Below are positions 1 to 10,800 of a DNA stretch of 64,000 bases, one piece after another. Origin of the DNA: Mesocentrotus franciscanus (lineage: Eukaryota > Echinodermata > Echinoidea > Camarodonta > Strongylocentrotidae); the NCBI GenBank assembly GCA_037976565.1, contig CP137684.1, positions 23,324,233-23,388,232 on the forward strand, given 5' to 3'. The first letter of the stretch is position 1. Each line of letters starts with the position of its first letter. The notes below the pieces were generated by a model. That model ran no database searches and was not told the DNA's origin. It worked only from the letters and a program-made list of their open reading frames with translations. The position numbers and the translations under genes were made by a program.

Positions 1-413
1 GTCTAGAAAAGAAGATGAATGAAACATTGTAGGTATGTTAGCCATTTCACAGATATTTACTGAAAACATATTTTGTTGTGTGTGGGGGAGGGGAGGGGGG
101 AGGGGCACTGTGGCTTTTACAACCTTTTCTGGTAGCGTAGCATTTCATTGTTACATTTAAGTGATTTTTGTAAAATGCTATGTTAGATATAACATGAAGT
201 GTGAGCTCTTTACATTTTTAGTGTAAAGAGTATATTCTTTTAACATTAGCCTTAAATGCTCTGAATGCTGATTACATGTACCCTGGGTTTTTGGAAAGAT
301 GCATGAATATTATCCTTTGGCCAGATATCCCAATTTAACCTTTTAAATTGTATATTCAAATGAGTGGTACACATACATGTACAAATAGCAGTCTTAACAT
401 CATGCATAAATAC

Positions 414-566
414 CTGCATTTTGTATTGCTTCATCAAGAGATGAGTACATGGTGTCAGGATTAACTACTACACAGTACCATAGAAAGGTCAGGTCACTGG
501 ATGACCCAAGCGGCTCATCCGGGTTATATGAGTTCGAGCCATCCACTATCAAGTTTGAAGATACAC
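414..566 (-). CDS. REJ module exon (PKD1-like/REJ receptor)
   Basis: Acceptor AG at 568-567 and donor GT at 413-412. With the single G carried over from the exon at 833-1016, the frame reads GVSSNL, then VDGSNSYNPDEPLGSSSDL and TFLWYC. This is the REJ-module signature: a GG..R..G stretch, then a hydrophobic-Asp-Gly-Ser-x-Ser-Tyr-x-Pro-Asp motif, then a Trp-x-Cys strand. The exon is 153 nt and leaves in phase 1 after QNA. The continuation of the REJ module must lie further left, and no matching exon was recognised in 1-413. The plus-strand reading frame over the same bases is a shadow. Family assignment is strong; the exact donor is less certain. Confidence 0.7.
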
Positions 567-832
567 CTAAGGATCATGTTAAAAGAAGAACAGTTGGTCA
601 CGTTACGTGTGAAAAAAAGAAGAAGAAACCAAAAAAAGAAGTTGAGACAATAAATACAAAGCAAAAACTCATCAAACTAAAGCTTGGATGTGAAATATAT
701 TTAATCATGAGTATGCTTTATGGCATTATTTCAAATTATGTTTTCAAGTATTGATTTGAAAATTTTCAATATTTTTTTATATCAAATAGATGATAATGTA
801 TTTCATTCATAAACAAAACATTGGAGAAGTAC

Positions 833-1016
833 CATGTGACCGTGAGGTTCCGCCCTTGATAACAGCTACCAATGGAGACGGTTGTATCTCCAACCAAGTG
901 ATGATCTGTTCTTCACCAGTCACTTCACCAGATGTTTTTAGATGAGTTTCAGCTTTCAGATTTAGGCTATAAATACCATAGGGTACAGTTCCACTTGGAA
1001 TCATCACCTGACGTGT
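833..1016 (-). CDS. REJ module exon (PKD1-like/REJ receptor)
   Basis: The acceptor is a clean pyrimidine tract ending in CCAG at 1020-1017, and the donor GT is at 832-831. The exon starts in phase 0 with TRQVMIPSGTVPYGIYSLNL, matching the REJ core in which a P.G.LPYG.Y strand recurs. It continues to WLEIQPSPLVAVIKGGTSR, the conserved 'S-P-L-V-A-x-I-x-G-G-x-x-R' turn. It ends with one extra base, which the next exon completes to Gly. Its length (61 codons plus 1 nt) and phases fit both neighbours. The module is extracellular and, in sea urchin sperm receptors, lies near the egg-jelly binding region; function here is inferred. Confidence 0.78.
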
Positions 1017-1511
1017 CTGGTGAGAGAGTATAAGACATTACAAATCATGCACTAAAATGGTTTCTACTACAAGCTTAGGACGCGATGTATACATCAATCC
1101 ATAGGAAAAACATGTTTGTGATTCAGATACAATACACATCGTAACATTATATTACAGTTCCACTTGAGCTTTACATCTACCAGTAATACAATATAAAAAA
1201 AATATACAACACTTCAAGGGGTAAACTTAAAGTCATTTTTTTTTACATTTTGAAACATGTCTTTACATCAAACTGGACTTTGAGTTCAAGAACTTCCTGC
1301 ATTAAAACCAATAAACACAAAAGTACAAAACCAAAAATGTTTCAATATTTCTTTAAAAATAATGAATCAGAAATTCAGTAGAGTGAATATCTATTTTGCC
1401 TTAAAATTATCTTAGAGAAGATCGTACAATGTAAATGTACATAAATTACACAAAATGATGATGCATTTCTACAATATTGATGAAATCATCAAATAATAAT
1501 CATATATTTAC

Positions 1512-1739
1512 ATGTGTGATCTTTTCAAAAGCAGTCACTACATCATCTTCAGTAGATGTGATTATCCACCACTTGAAGTCAGAGGTCATGGGGTTAATGC
1601 ACTTCTCATCCAGCTCCATATGGGCCGAGATATGAATGTTCAAGGCCCTGAGGGACACAGCAGGATGGGGAGCATCGCAATGCTCCTTCACAAACGTGGT
1701 AAGCCTGCTGATGCATGAATGCTTGACAGTCACGTTCAC
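1512..1739 (-). CDS. REJ module exon, N-terminal part
   Basis: Acceptor at 1741-1740 (preceded by TCGTG) and donor at 1511-1510 (CAT|GTAAAT). Exactly 76 codons, phase 0 at both ends. It starts VNVTVKHSC, completing the last beta strand of the PKD-like domain in the exon at 2173-2723, then enters REJ sequence with spaced cysteines (HSC, EHC, EKC) and MELDEKCINPMTSDFKWWI. The Cys-x-x-Pro/Lys-Cys spacing followed by a Trp strand is typical of the beginning of an REJ domain. The overlapping plus-strand frames lack a recognisable family and are treated as shadows. Confidence 0.72.
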
Positions 1740-2172
1740 CTGCACGATTCAGATCATAATTAGGCATGGAGCCAAAACAAGTATGCATTTATTGGGTCCA
1801 TTCCTAATTAAAGTGAAGATTTATGACAGCAATTAATTACTAATTCTTTGTCACCAATGAAGGTGAGGAGTGCAAACTCTTGTTTATTCTACAATTTATT
1901 TAATGGAGCGGCAGTATACTGTATATAATAATAGATGATAGCATGCCATCATTGCAGAACTGAAAAATTATCAGAAACAATAAAAGTTGTAAACTGAGCT
2001 CTTGTAGTCCTCGGTCAATAAATTCTGAAGGCTGCAATTCAGTGAATTACCTTTCAAGCTCTTTACAAAAATAAAAAAATACGTAAGCTACTGTTTTAGG
2101 TTTTAAAATTCCTGACAAAATCAGTCAAACTTATAGGGGTGCTGAACAAGATGTCTGCAATTGTTTACTTAC

Positions 2173-2723
2173 CTTCGTAGCCAAAGTATGAAATAGCATA
2201 GAAGTCACTTCGTAAGTGCCAATTATTGAATATGCATGATTGAGAAAGCTAGCAAGAAACCCATCCATTGAAGAAGCACTGTCTATCAAAGCATCAGGTA
2301 GGTCATCCAAAGACCAAGATCTTGGATTGGCTATGGAGCAGGAGTCCACAGAACTTTCAAAACAGAAGGTATAGTTTGAATGCTTGACAACACTGTCTGT
2401 CAGGAGAGCACACCAAACTTCTCTGCTCGTATAGACATGATTTGGGCAGAGGATGTGGGTTGTGGGAAGTACTGTTGCATTTGCAGTAGCTGTAAGATTG
2501 TAAGAGTTCCCGACAGCCGTTGCTTCAATGGTGAAAATTGAAATTGTGGTGAACAGGACGAGCACTGCTTCTTCAGAGTAGACTGTGTATTGAACTGAGT
2601 CACCTGATAGATGATTTGTGATGGACCACAAGATTTGAGATGACAGTGGTTGAAAAGACCCCAAAACAGATGCAATCACAAGGACGGTGTCATTAATCCT
2701 GAAGATGTTATCAATACTGGACA
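2173..2723 (-). CDS. PKD-like extracellular exon before the REJ module
   Basis: A 551-nt exon with acceptor at 2725-2724 and a perfect GTAAGT donor at 2172-2167. It enters with two bases that complete a Val codon and leaves in phase 0. The 183-codon product has several potential N-glycosylation sites (NDT, NLT, NAT, NYT) and alternating beta strands. It ends in SIIGTYEVTSMLFHTLATK, which resembles the 'G-x-Y-x-V-x-x-x' G strand of PKD repeats. Four cysteines (HILC, EVWC, YTFC, DSC) suggest an inserted disulfide-bonded segment. It sits immediately upstream of the REJ exons, as in polycystin-1-like proteins. The PKD assignment is by pattern only. Confidence 0.62.
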
Positions 2724-2871
2724 CTGTCAATATCAATAGATTAAGATAAGGAAATATTAAAACAGTGATATAACAGAAAACATTAACAAAACAAAAAAAC
2801 TATAAAAAACACTTTTGAAATTATGGCAGATGATGCAATCACCTGTGGGTTAGTATATATGGAAGTAAACT

Positions 2872-2910
2872 TATTTATTTATTCATTTATTTATTTATTC
2901 ATGTATTGCA
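2872..2910. repeat. TTTA/TTCA microsatellite, possible reversed LINE tail
   Basis: Runs of TTATTTATTCATTTATTTA are followed by ATGTATTGCAACC. This looks like the simple-repeat end of a CR1/L2-type element inserted on the minus strand, but no coding remnant follows. Confidence 0.4.
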
Positions 2911-3159
2911 ACCAAAAGGTTGGTTTTCAAATACACATTAAACACGCGAAGCGATATATAACAATCAGACAATGGTAGAAATAATTTCAGCAATTAATTT
3001 ATATAGAGTAAAGAAAATGAGTGTTACATAAATAAATGAATAACCATGTGATGGTTACAATCAAATCATCACACAGTATCCGATGAATTTCATTTCTATT
3101 TTATTTCTATTTTCATTGATTCTTCTTACCTGGGTATTTCTATTTGTAGCATATTTATA

Positions 3160-3246
3160 TAATATTGGATGGCTTTGAGTGTGATACAAGATTATATTGT
3201 CATAGTGAGAGCAATATATTCTTGTATCACACGAAAACAAAGCCGT
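3160..3246. repeat. Inverted-repeat hairpin
   Basis: The arm GGCTTTGAGTGTGATACAAG is matched by its near-reverse complement ending in AAAGCC about 40 bases later, giving a hairpin of roughly 85 bp. It is probably a short non-autonomous DNA element or its end. Confidence 0.6.
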
Positions 3247-3410
3247 ACAATATAATTATTATTATATTTTTGATCAATGAAATCCTGTTTAGTGATTGGT
3301 CAAGATAGCATCATGTGACCAAACATAACATTGCTATGTTACCGCTAAGAAAAACGTGCTATACAGTGACGTCATCCATGGTATAGTCTATATATTAATA
3401 CGCAAAATCG

Positions 3411-3700
3411 CCGCGGGGGGTACGTAACGGTCTGCCAATGTGAATTTTTGGACATCAAACCCGTCTTTCCTCGACCCTGCCCGCCTCTGCCGTGGCGCGG
3501 GAACGGCGACACAATTCCAAGCGGACCCGCTCGCCCATGCCGCGTGCCACGTCGACCCCGTGGTCGCCGTCCATGTCGTTAAAAGGTGGTTTCGGGGTCC
3601 CCGGGAGGACGGGCGGACGAGAGCACGGCCGGCGTCGTCCGTGCAAGGAGGCGACGAACCCGCGAGAGTGAGTCGGCGAGGCGTGCACCCGCCCTCTGCA
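3411..3700. other. GC-rich block in AT-rich intron
   Basis: About 290 bp of strongly GC-rich, CpG-rich sequence sits abruptly inside AT-rich DNA. It is open in several frames on both strands, but no protein family is recognisable. Composition resembles ribosomal spacer DNA or a CpG island. The downstream boundary runs straight into the short duplication at 3702-3935. Confidence 0.5.
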
Positions 3701-3701
3701 C

Positions 3702-3935
3702 GTCTAATCAAAGAGATCACACTATCAAGAGACAGTCCAGTCCATGATGTGTTGTAGCAAATATGCACGTCGCAAAGGGTAGGGCCTATCCCGTGTTAGG
3801 CATCTTGCTATATGCAGTCTAATCAAAGAGATACTTTATCAAGAGACACTTCACTCACGTCATGTAGCGTAGCACATGCATGATGCGATGGGTTGGGCCT
3901 ATCCCGTGTGAGGCATCTTGCTATATATACGCAGC
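3702..3935. repeat. Two diverged direct copies of a ~115-bp unit
   Basis: Both copies start TCTAATCAAAGAGAT, continue with ATCAAGAGACA, and end with GGCCTATCCCGTGT.AGGC and CATCTTGCTATAT. The first spans about 3702-3816 and the second about 3819-3935. Confidence 0.7.
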
Positions 3936-4514
3936 AGCCAAACTGACGTCAACGTAATACGTGGTTCTACGCTCACACACGTACACACACACAGTCGAGT
4001 TAACTTGCGACGGTTACAATATATTGGCACAAACAGTCCGATTTTTTCGCGTAAAATCTTTACTTTGAATATATTTGTACAAATTCTGTGGACCATGCCA
4101 ACATCATAGTCCAAGCTTCTGCTTTATTGGTCTTTTCATGAAAACTACATTGAAATCACAACAATAATAACGCAAATAGATTGTAATTGTCGAGACCATA
4201 TAACTGAATAGAAGAAAAATTCAGCGAGCTTAGGTAATATCACATGCCTCCGCACGGGCAACTCCCGCGGTGTCAGGCCAGTCACGGCGCTCACACAATC
4301 CAATTTAACCTATGCGGTAACTGCAGCACTCTAGCTATACTGTAGTACCTGTATATAGCATGATAGCGTGTATTTAGATCATTCAATGTTTCATGTTTGA
4401 GCCGTGCAATTGTTGTTTTCTTTTATTTCTTTTTTGAATGTGATGTGAATGTGAGTACGGTACGTACATGCTATTACAGAAGTGTGCAAGGAATGATAGG
4501 CCTACAGGTGGAAG

Positions 4515-5853
4515 CAGGCGCGGATCCAGGGGGGGGCAGTGGGCCTTGGTCCCCCCTCCCAGCAAAGAAAAAAAGAGAGAGAGAGAAGGAAAAGAAGGGA
4601 AAGAGGAGAGAAAGGGAAAGAAAGAAGAGGAAGAAGAAATGTAAATAAGAAGGAGATGGGGGGCGCGAAAGGGCCTTGCCTCCCGGCTGTTGCCTCCCCT
4701 CATCAACAAAATAAGAGAGAAGGAAGGAAAGGGAAAGAAAAAGGAAAAGAGGAGATAAAGAGAAAGAAAAAAGAGGAAGAAAGGAAAAGAAGGGGATATC
4801 AGTTGCAATTTTCGCGCCAACAAGTTGTGAATCGAGGGCCAAAAACCTTGCCTCTCCCCCCCCCCAACAAAAGAGAGCTAAAATGGAACAAAAAAAGAGT
4901 AAGAAGAAAAGAAAAGGGTGAAAAGAAGGGGAGATCAGTTGCGATTAATCCTGCCAAAAACGTGTGAATCGGCCCTTGCCTCCCTTCCCCCAGCACACCT
5001 TAAAGAGAGAGAAAGAAGGGAAGGGAAAGAAGAAAAAAAAGAGAAAGAAGAAAGGTAGGGAGATCAGTTGCGATTTTTCCCGCCAACAAGGTGTAGATCG
5101 GGGGCGCTTGCGTACTGACGGGGCTTGGGTGCTAGGGGCTGCCCCAAATAAAATTCAAACGTGGTTTATTTCTAATTCGATACCGGTGATTTACAAATGT
5201 TGCTGAAATGACATAATTTTCCGAGATTTTTAGTACATTATACTTTTGTATGCGTTTGTTGGAAAATGACAAATTCCCAAATTTACAGTCAGGCAAGAAA
5301 TATACTTATTTAGAGGCCTACATGTCAGGGTCCGCGGAACGGCAGGGCTCGGGGCTCGAGCTCCACCCCCTCCCCACTTTTTGTGGAAAAGTATATTAAA
5401 GAGAAATAGAAAGAAAGAGAAAAGAAAGAAAGAATAGTGACCTGCCAGTGTCACAAAATAATGAGGTATCAAAATATGCTCATCTGACCGTGATTAAATG
5501 CCTAAAACCCTGAGCTTCTGGGGCTCCGCCCCTGACCCCACGCCAATGAGTGACCTGCCAGTGTCACAAATAAGGTATCAAAGTATACTCATCTGACCGT
5601 AATTAAATGCCTAAAAACCTGAACTTCCGGTGGCTCTGCCCCTGGACCCACTCAATGGCCCTAAGGCGGACCCCTGGATGCTTATCTGACGGTAATTTAA
5701 TGCCTAAAACCCCTGAGCTTCTGGGGGCTCCGCCCTGACACCCCGAATCACTATGAAAAACGTTGAGCGGGGCTTGCATGTAAGAGTGGGGTGATGCGAA
5801 TTTTTGTCTGCCCCGGCCTCCCAAAAAAAAAAAACGTTTTGCTCATTACGCCA
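4515..5853 (-). mobile_element. Composite GC/purine-rich repeat element, reverse orientation
   Basis: Read on the minus strand, this matches the composite elements at 42049-48215. It has the end GTGGCGTAATGAGC (here at 5840-5853 as its complement), the T-rich run and the TCTTACATGCA block. The repeat units built on GACACTGGCAGGTCACT and CGGTCAGATGAGCAT follow (5430-5760). A pyrimidine-rich array with GGCGGGAAAAATCGCAACTG spacers (4540-5110) comes next, ending near GGATCCGCGCCTG. The long purine/pyrimidine runs produce frames such as those at 4383-4967 that are not genes. Confidence 0.6.
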
Positions 5854-6584
5854 CATTACGTACCAATATTTGGCTCGCATTTGGGCCCCTAAGGAATCCT
5901 GGATCCGCGCCTGGGTGGAAGGGATATAAAACAAATATACAATGACTCATTCTCGGAACAAGCTAAAACTATTCGCACTCAGGAACATCAATAGTACTGT
6001 TCTCCCTCGGGCCCCCGGGAGAATATAATACGATTTGATGTTCCTTCGATGCTCGAGTGTCATTGTATATTTGTATATTTGTATATTATTTTCAGTGCAT
6101 GCATGACAACAATATTCGTATAGATAACGAGAGTGAGGATCCGGAAAGGGATAGTGAAAAAGTAGGAACGAATTTAAGTGACGACAATAATCGTAATTAA
6201 CGAAAGTATAAAAGAAAGTATTAGTCTAAAATATATGCATCAATTTTAATTACAACTTATTGATTTCACTGTTTTCTTCCAATTTTCAAGTTTTATTACA
6301 TGATACATATTTATAAAAAACCAATTCAAAATGATACATGGGACAGCAAACAAAAGGTTGATATTCTAACGAGTACAATATTAATGAAAAGAAGAAGAAA
6401 AATTATAAAATGATAAAAAGAAATTATCTTTAAAAAATATTATTTAAAAAATAAAAAAATAAAATAATAATAATAATAATATTAATAATAATGATCGATA
6501 GCACATATCTATTTTCAACCCCCACCCTCCCTAGAATCCCGTGGATTCTCCACGGGTCCTGCTAGTATAGTATTAATGACTGCT

Positions 6585-7425
6585 TTGAGAGAAATAGTTG
6601 TTTTTATACGCTCAAGGGAAGGTTACAATTGTGCTATTGCCCGAGCAGTCATTAATACTTTTATATGCCGAGAAAAGAGTCAACTTACCAATCAACTGGT
6701 AGAACAGGAAGAGCAGAAATAAATAGTTGAATAACTCGTTAACAGTACCAGTAGAACTCCGTAAAAACTCCGTAAAAACTCTGTAACTCCGTAGAAAATA
6801 ACTCCATAAAACTCTGTAAATCTGACTGCAAGCCTATTTGTTAAAGATGTTTACTGTGCAGTTGTTAAAGTTAAATGTAGGGGCTTGCACCTGCTGACTG
6901 GAAACATGAGCATGGCTAACACAAATCGGCTCGGCGCGCCGGCCACCCAGGCGTGCCTCGAGTCTTCGAGTATTAAAGCAGTCGCTATCGTACGAATTAT
7001 CACAATAATCTACCAAGAATTCTTACCTTAGCCTTTTATTGAGTAAAGATTGGTTAAACCATCACAGAAAATCTGAGACACTGTCTGTTAATCTTTGCTA
7101 GCAAAATGACTGAAATTTTCAAGCAATTAAAAAACCTAAAATGTAGCGACTAAATTATCGCACAAATGTAGGTGTCCGCGCTCGCACAAACCAGTTTTTA
7201 ACACGTAAACCAAAGGGGATCGCAGTAAGACTGAACTATTTTCCCGGTAACTGGAATTTTGCCGGGATTTTACCCTAGAACTATTACATGGGTTTGGCAT
7301 TTTTCGTTTATTTACGGGAATGGTTAAAACCACGACAGCAAATTCGACCAATCAGATGGCTGGATTTCTTAAGTGAGGTATATAATGCACTATACAATGG
7401 CACTATACCATGGATGACGTCATAG
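6585..7425. repeat. Fragments of a MITE family (shared with 3260-3390 and 16320-16580)
   Basis: Several blocks recur elsewhere in the window. TTTTTATACGCTCAAGGG is shared with 16405. AACACGTAAA.CAA.GGGGATCGCAGTA is shared with 16435. The block around ATTTCGACCA..CAG.TGGCT.GATTTCT and AGTGAGGTATATA is shared with 16530. TGACGTCATCCATGGTATAG at 3368 is the reverse complement of the segment at about 7405-7425. This marks a dispersed non-autonomous element with conserved ends. Confidence 0.5.
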
Positions 7426-7610
7426 ATATGCGATCGATGAAGATCAATGTGATATCGGTGTCGGCCCGGTCGCGGTACGGTCGCCTGCGCTGTTCTCAAT
7501 GCTCTCTACACTACTTCAGTGACAGTATACATTATTGTTATTATTATTCTTTATATGAAGGTTGGTTTGAAAAATATAAAACAAATATATCATGCACTAT
7601 TTCAAGCCAC

Positions 7611-7716
7611 CAGTGAAATTATGGATCCCTCGGCGACATAAATAGCACTATTTTTTTCGGGGCTATACCCCTCAGAAAATAGTGCTATTCCTGCCACCTC
7701 GATCCATAATTTCAAC
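7611..7716. repeat. ~105-bp palindromic element
   Basis: GAAATTATGGATC at the left is mirrored by GATCCATAATTTC at the right, and TAGCACTATTTT is mirrored by AAAATAGTGCTA around a central GGGGCTATACCCC. This gives an almost complete hairpin. Confidence 0.7.
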
Positions 7717-7979
7717 TAGAGCCTCTCAGTGCATGGTACATGTAGCCTATATTTGTTTATTATATCCCTTCTATGAATATTCATGAATATTCTAAATACA
7801 TGATTGGTCAATTGGTGCTCACGTGATAAAATATCATTTCACTGTCCAAAACAAATCTCTGCCACAGCTCCGAATAGTTTTCACTATTTTTTCCTGGGCA
7901 GAACTGCGCATGCTCTATTTGATATTTACTTCCAAGGCACTACTGCACATGCTCACTGCTCATTGACAAAATGTATGTC

Positions 7980-8870
7980 AAATTTGAACAAGCAGACGAC
8001 CAGTTGAGCGAGTCCTTACAAGGGTTTACAGCTGTCTTTAAAAAAAAGGCATTACGCATTTGCTCAAATGCAGACTGGCCCCATCACGAGCAATTTTTTA
8101 TAAATTTAAAATGCTTAACGTTTTTTATATTAATAGATTTAAAATGTATATAATTATGCATCGTTACTTTTTAGATACATTACCGGAATACTTGATGAAT
8201 ATGTTTTCTTTAAATGTCCATGTCCACAATTATAATATTAGACACAACCAGTTATTCCATCAATCAAAGGTCACATCTCACTCTCTTTTCAAGTCTATTC
8301 GGTTCGTTGGTCCCATTATATGGAATACATTACCCACCTTGATACGCAATGCTCAATTTGGAAATTCCTTTAAAAATAAGTACAAGCGCCATTTACTGTC
8401 CCAGTATGTTTAAGTTAAATGCAATTTATTATGTTACCGTAAGCTACCTTAAATTTATATGTTTTTCATTCTTTGTAATGGGTGTATCAACTTGTCAAGC
8501 CAGAAAGGCTTTTAGTGATACACCCTATTTCATTTAAAAATCGAACATATAAAAATCATCTTTAAATTTATGTTAATTTGCCTTCTCCCTTCCGCTCCCA
8601 TTCCTTTTCCCCACCCTTTTTGTTTTCTTATTGTAGTTGTTGTTGTTGTATTGTTAGTTACTTAGTTCATATTTGGATAAATTTGACTTTCATGTATATA
8701 TACTCCAGGGATTGACCATAGAAAGGCCTGTATTAGGCCTATTGTCGATCCCACCATTATCTGCTATATTATACTTACATGTATGTTGTATTCTTGTTTG
8801 TCTTTTGATTGTTTTGTATTTTTATCAGATTGTGAAAATAAACTTGAATTGAATTAAATTGACCGGGTAC
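7980..8870 (+). pseudogene. 5'-truncated CR1/L2-group LINE, 3' end
   Basis: A degenerate reverse-transcriptase C-terminus. From about 8025 the frame reads KKALRICSNADWPHHEQFF, then shifts frame near 8100. It then gives the typical tail motifs LPEYLMNMF, YNIRHNQLF, SIRFVGPIIWNTLPTLI and FKNKYKRHLL. These are the terminal motifs of CR1/L2/Rex-type non-LTR elements. The 3' end runs into AAATAAACTTGAATTGAATT, a simple-repeat tail of the kind used by these elements. The catalytic palm is absent, so the copy was dead on arrival. Confidence 0.7.
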
Positions 8871-8920
8871 CAATGAAAGTGTTGTTGATTTTCGATAATC
8901 AAGCAATATTGTATCGACAG

Positions 8921-8969
8921 TTGAAGTTCCCGGATGACAGAGCAATACAAAAACAATATTGATCTGTCA
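8921..8969. repeat. Perfect-stem hairpin
   Basis: CCCGGATGACAGA is mirrored by TCTGTCATCCGGG, with inner partial pairing of CAATAC/AATATTG. It lies just downstream of the truncated LINE. Confidence 0.7.
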
Positions 8970-9109
8970 TCCGGGTACTGCGCTAAAGATATTAAATATA
9001 CTGATTTATTGTAGGCCTACCACTTGCAAGCCTTATATATAATAATATTTGATATCACTTACCAGACTTCATTAATTATGTACGGTAGTTACAATGTGTT
9101 TCTTCTCAC

Positions 9110-9571
9110 CATTTTTTGGAAACAGAAGAAGCTCTATGAGTATCATAGCATCAATAGTGCTAGTTGTAGCAGGAATAGTGGTGGTAATGCTTTTTGCTGC
9201 CGTCGTAGGATTGACAATAGTGGTGGCAGGAAAAGTAGTCGTAGCAGGAACAGTAGTTGTGGCAGAAATAGTAGTTGCAGCAGGAATAGTGGTGGTAATG
9301 CTTTTTGCTGCCGTTGTAGGATGGACAATAGTGGTGGCAAGAAAAGTAGTTGTAGCAGGAACAGTAGTTGTGGCAGAAATAGTAGTTGCAGCAGGAACAA
9401 GACTGGTTGTAGGTACAAAGGTGGTGGCAGGAGCAGTAGTGGTAATAAGTTCATGAACTTTTTTGCACATAAACCTAAATACCATTCTGTTACAATTCTG
9501 CACAAACCAGTATTTACCCTCATGATGTTGCATAAAAACGCAATCACGATGTATAGTCTGATAAAAATCAT
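9110..9571 (-). CDS. C-type lectin C-terminal exon fused to a Thr-rich mucin-like stalk
   Basis: The acceptor is an excellent CT-rich tract ending TTATTACAG (9573-9572). The exon begins with two bases completing an Asp codon from the previous lectin exon, and the likely donor is AATG|GTGAGA at 9109. Residues 1-40 contain HRDCVFMQ, GKYWFVQNCN and FRFMCKK: the last three cysteines and the W.V..C spacing of a C-type lectin fold. Then follows about 100 residues of Thr/Ala/Pro/Val, including two 37-residue repeats (DNA period 111 bp) with blocks such as ATTISATTTVPATTTF, typical of an O-glycosylated stalk. The classic calcium site residues (EPN, WND) are not present. Phase 1 in, phase 1 out. The complementary plus-strand frame of Val/Ala repeats is a shadow. 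Confidence 0.72.
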
Positions 9572-10137
9572 CTGTAATAAAGTACGAAAGAGAGAGACAG
9601 ATCATAATCAGAACAAATAGAATAACAAAACGGTTTTTAAATGATTTTTATACTTAATAAAGACTTCAGCAAAAAAAATATTTTGTTGTTTGTAAAAAAA
9701 ATTATTGCATTGTAACGGTAGCCCTGAGGCTGAATTGTACAATATTGTTAGAATGACATATTACACGAATATTGAATGTTCAGGGCCCCGTCTTATAAAG
9801 AGATGCGATGGATCTAAATCGGAATGTTTGTATCACTTCACGGAGTTCGGACGTGTGCTGGTGGTGCTCCGGTAAAACGGGCCATCCAACTACAGTACTT
9901 TCCGAAAAGCAATTAATAATAAAAAAAATATATCATCTTCAAGAGCTCAGTGCATGGAATCTTCGGAGATCATCGATCTTTATATTGGATCAACATTTTA
10001 TGGTTTTATCATCGCTTTTACATCTTAAATTTGGACTTTGGAAAAGGATTATTATTTCAAGTCATCGTAGCGTTTTTTTCATCAAAGCCATAGTAACGGG
10101 CGTATGCGCTGGGGAAACGCATCCAACATGCACCTCA

Positions 10138-10375
10138 ATCCGGTGTGTTGGCTCAGTCAGTAGAGCGTCCGCCTCACAACCGGGATGTCGTGGGTTCGAA
10201 CCCCGGCCGCGTCATACCAAAAGACGTTAAAAGATGGGAGTCGCTGCTACCTTGTTTGGCGTTCAACAATAAGGGGATAGAGCAATGTCGATCTGGCGCT
10301 GCTCAGTGGCTGCCGGGCTCACGATCACTTGGGCACAAAGAATTTCCATTTTCGGTTTAATAAAATTTGGAGTGG
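10138..10375 (+). repeat. tRNA-derived SINE
   Basis: The head carries a tRNA-like pol III promoter: box A TGGCTCAGTCAG (10149-10160) and box B GGTTCGAACC (10193-10202), 32 bases apart. The anticodon stem does not fold cleanly, so this is not a functional tRNA gene. The body continues with AAAGACGTTAAAAGATGGGAG and GGGGATAGAGC, and ends in ATTATTATTACTATT. An in-frame plus-strand ORF across it is incidental. Confidence 0.75.
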
Positions 10376-10800
10376 ACTATAACAGATTATTATTACTATT
10401 ATCTTACCAACGCGCAGCCGAGTGTGACGTCACAATAGGAGACTTTGTGCGGCAGATTGTGTACTTCTCTTTCAGTCAAGTGCACATATCCTTTTCTTGA
10501 ACATGATATTATTCATTTTTGCTTGATATATCGATCTTTATAGATATTTATTATAATTATTAAATTTTTAGATGGTTCACATTTCATGTTTTATTAATTA
10601 ATTTTTCTGTTATAGTTCTGAGTTTTGACTGCTGATATTAAGTCAATGAACTTTTAAGTTTTCTTTTTTTTTATAATAATAATTGTTCGTGGATCGATCG
10701 AGTGGGTGGTACATGCGCAAAATTACTTATCATAGGCTCTGTATATAAAGCTTGGCTTGTCAGAACTCTTGTGAGTAATGTGCCACGGGATTCCATATCC

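Larger units (their letters stand above)
2724..9109. other. Long intron of the REJ-like gene, repeat-filled
   Basis: This 6.4-kb interval between the PKD-like exon and the lectin/mucin exon holds hairpins, a GC-rich block, a purine-rich composite repeat, MITE relatives and a truncated LINE, each listed separately. No further exon of the receptor gene was recognised. In 4100-4510 and 6060-6550 nothing beyond AT-rich sequence and short microsatellites is seen. Confidence 0.5.

Noticed and set aside
4383..5206. Phe/Ser- and Lys/Arg/Glu-rich ORFs
   Set aside because: They are translations of polypurine/polypyrimidine arrays that lack stops by composition.
9094..9456. Plus-strand Val/Ala-rich transmembrane-like ORF
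   Set aside because: The opposite strand carries a spliced lectin exon with cysteines in register; the Val/Ala frame is its complement.
10141..10213. Functional tRNA gene
   Set aside because: Box A and box B are good, but the anticodon and acceptor stems do not pair properly and a SINE body follows.
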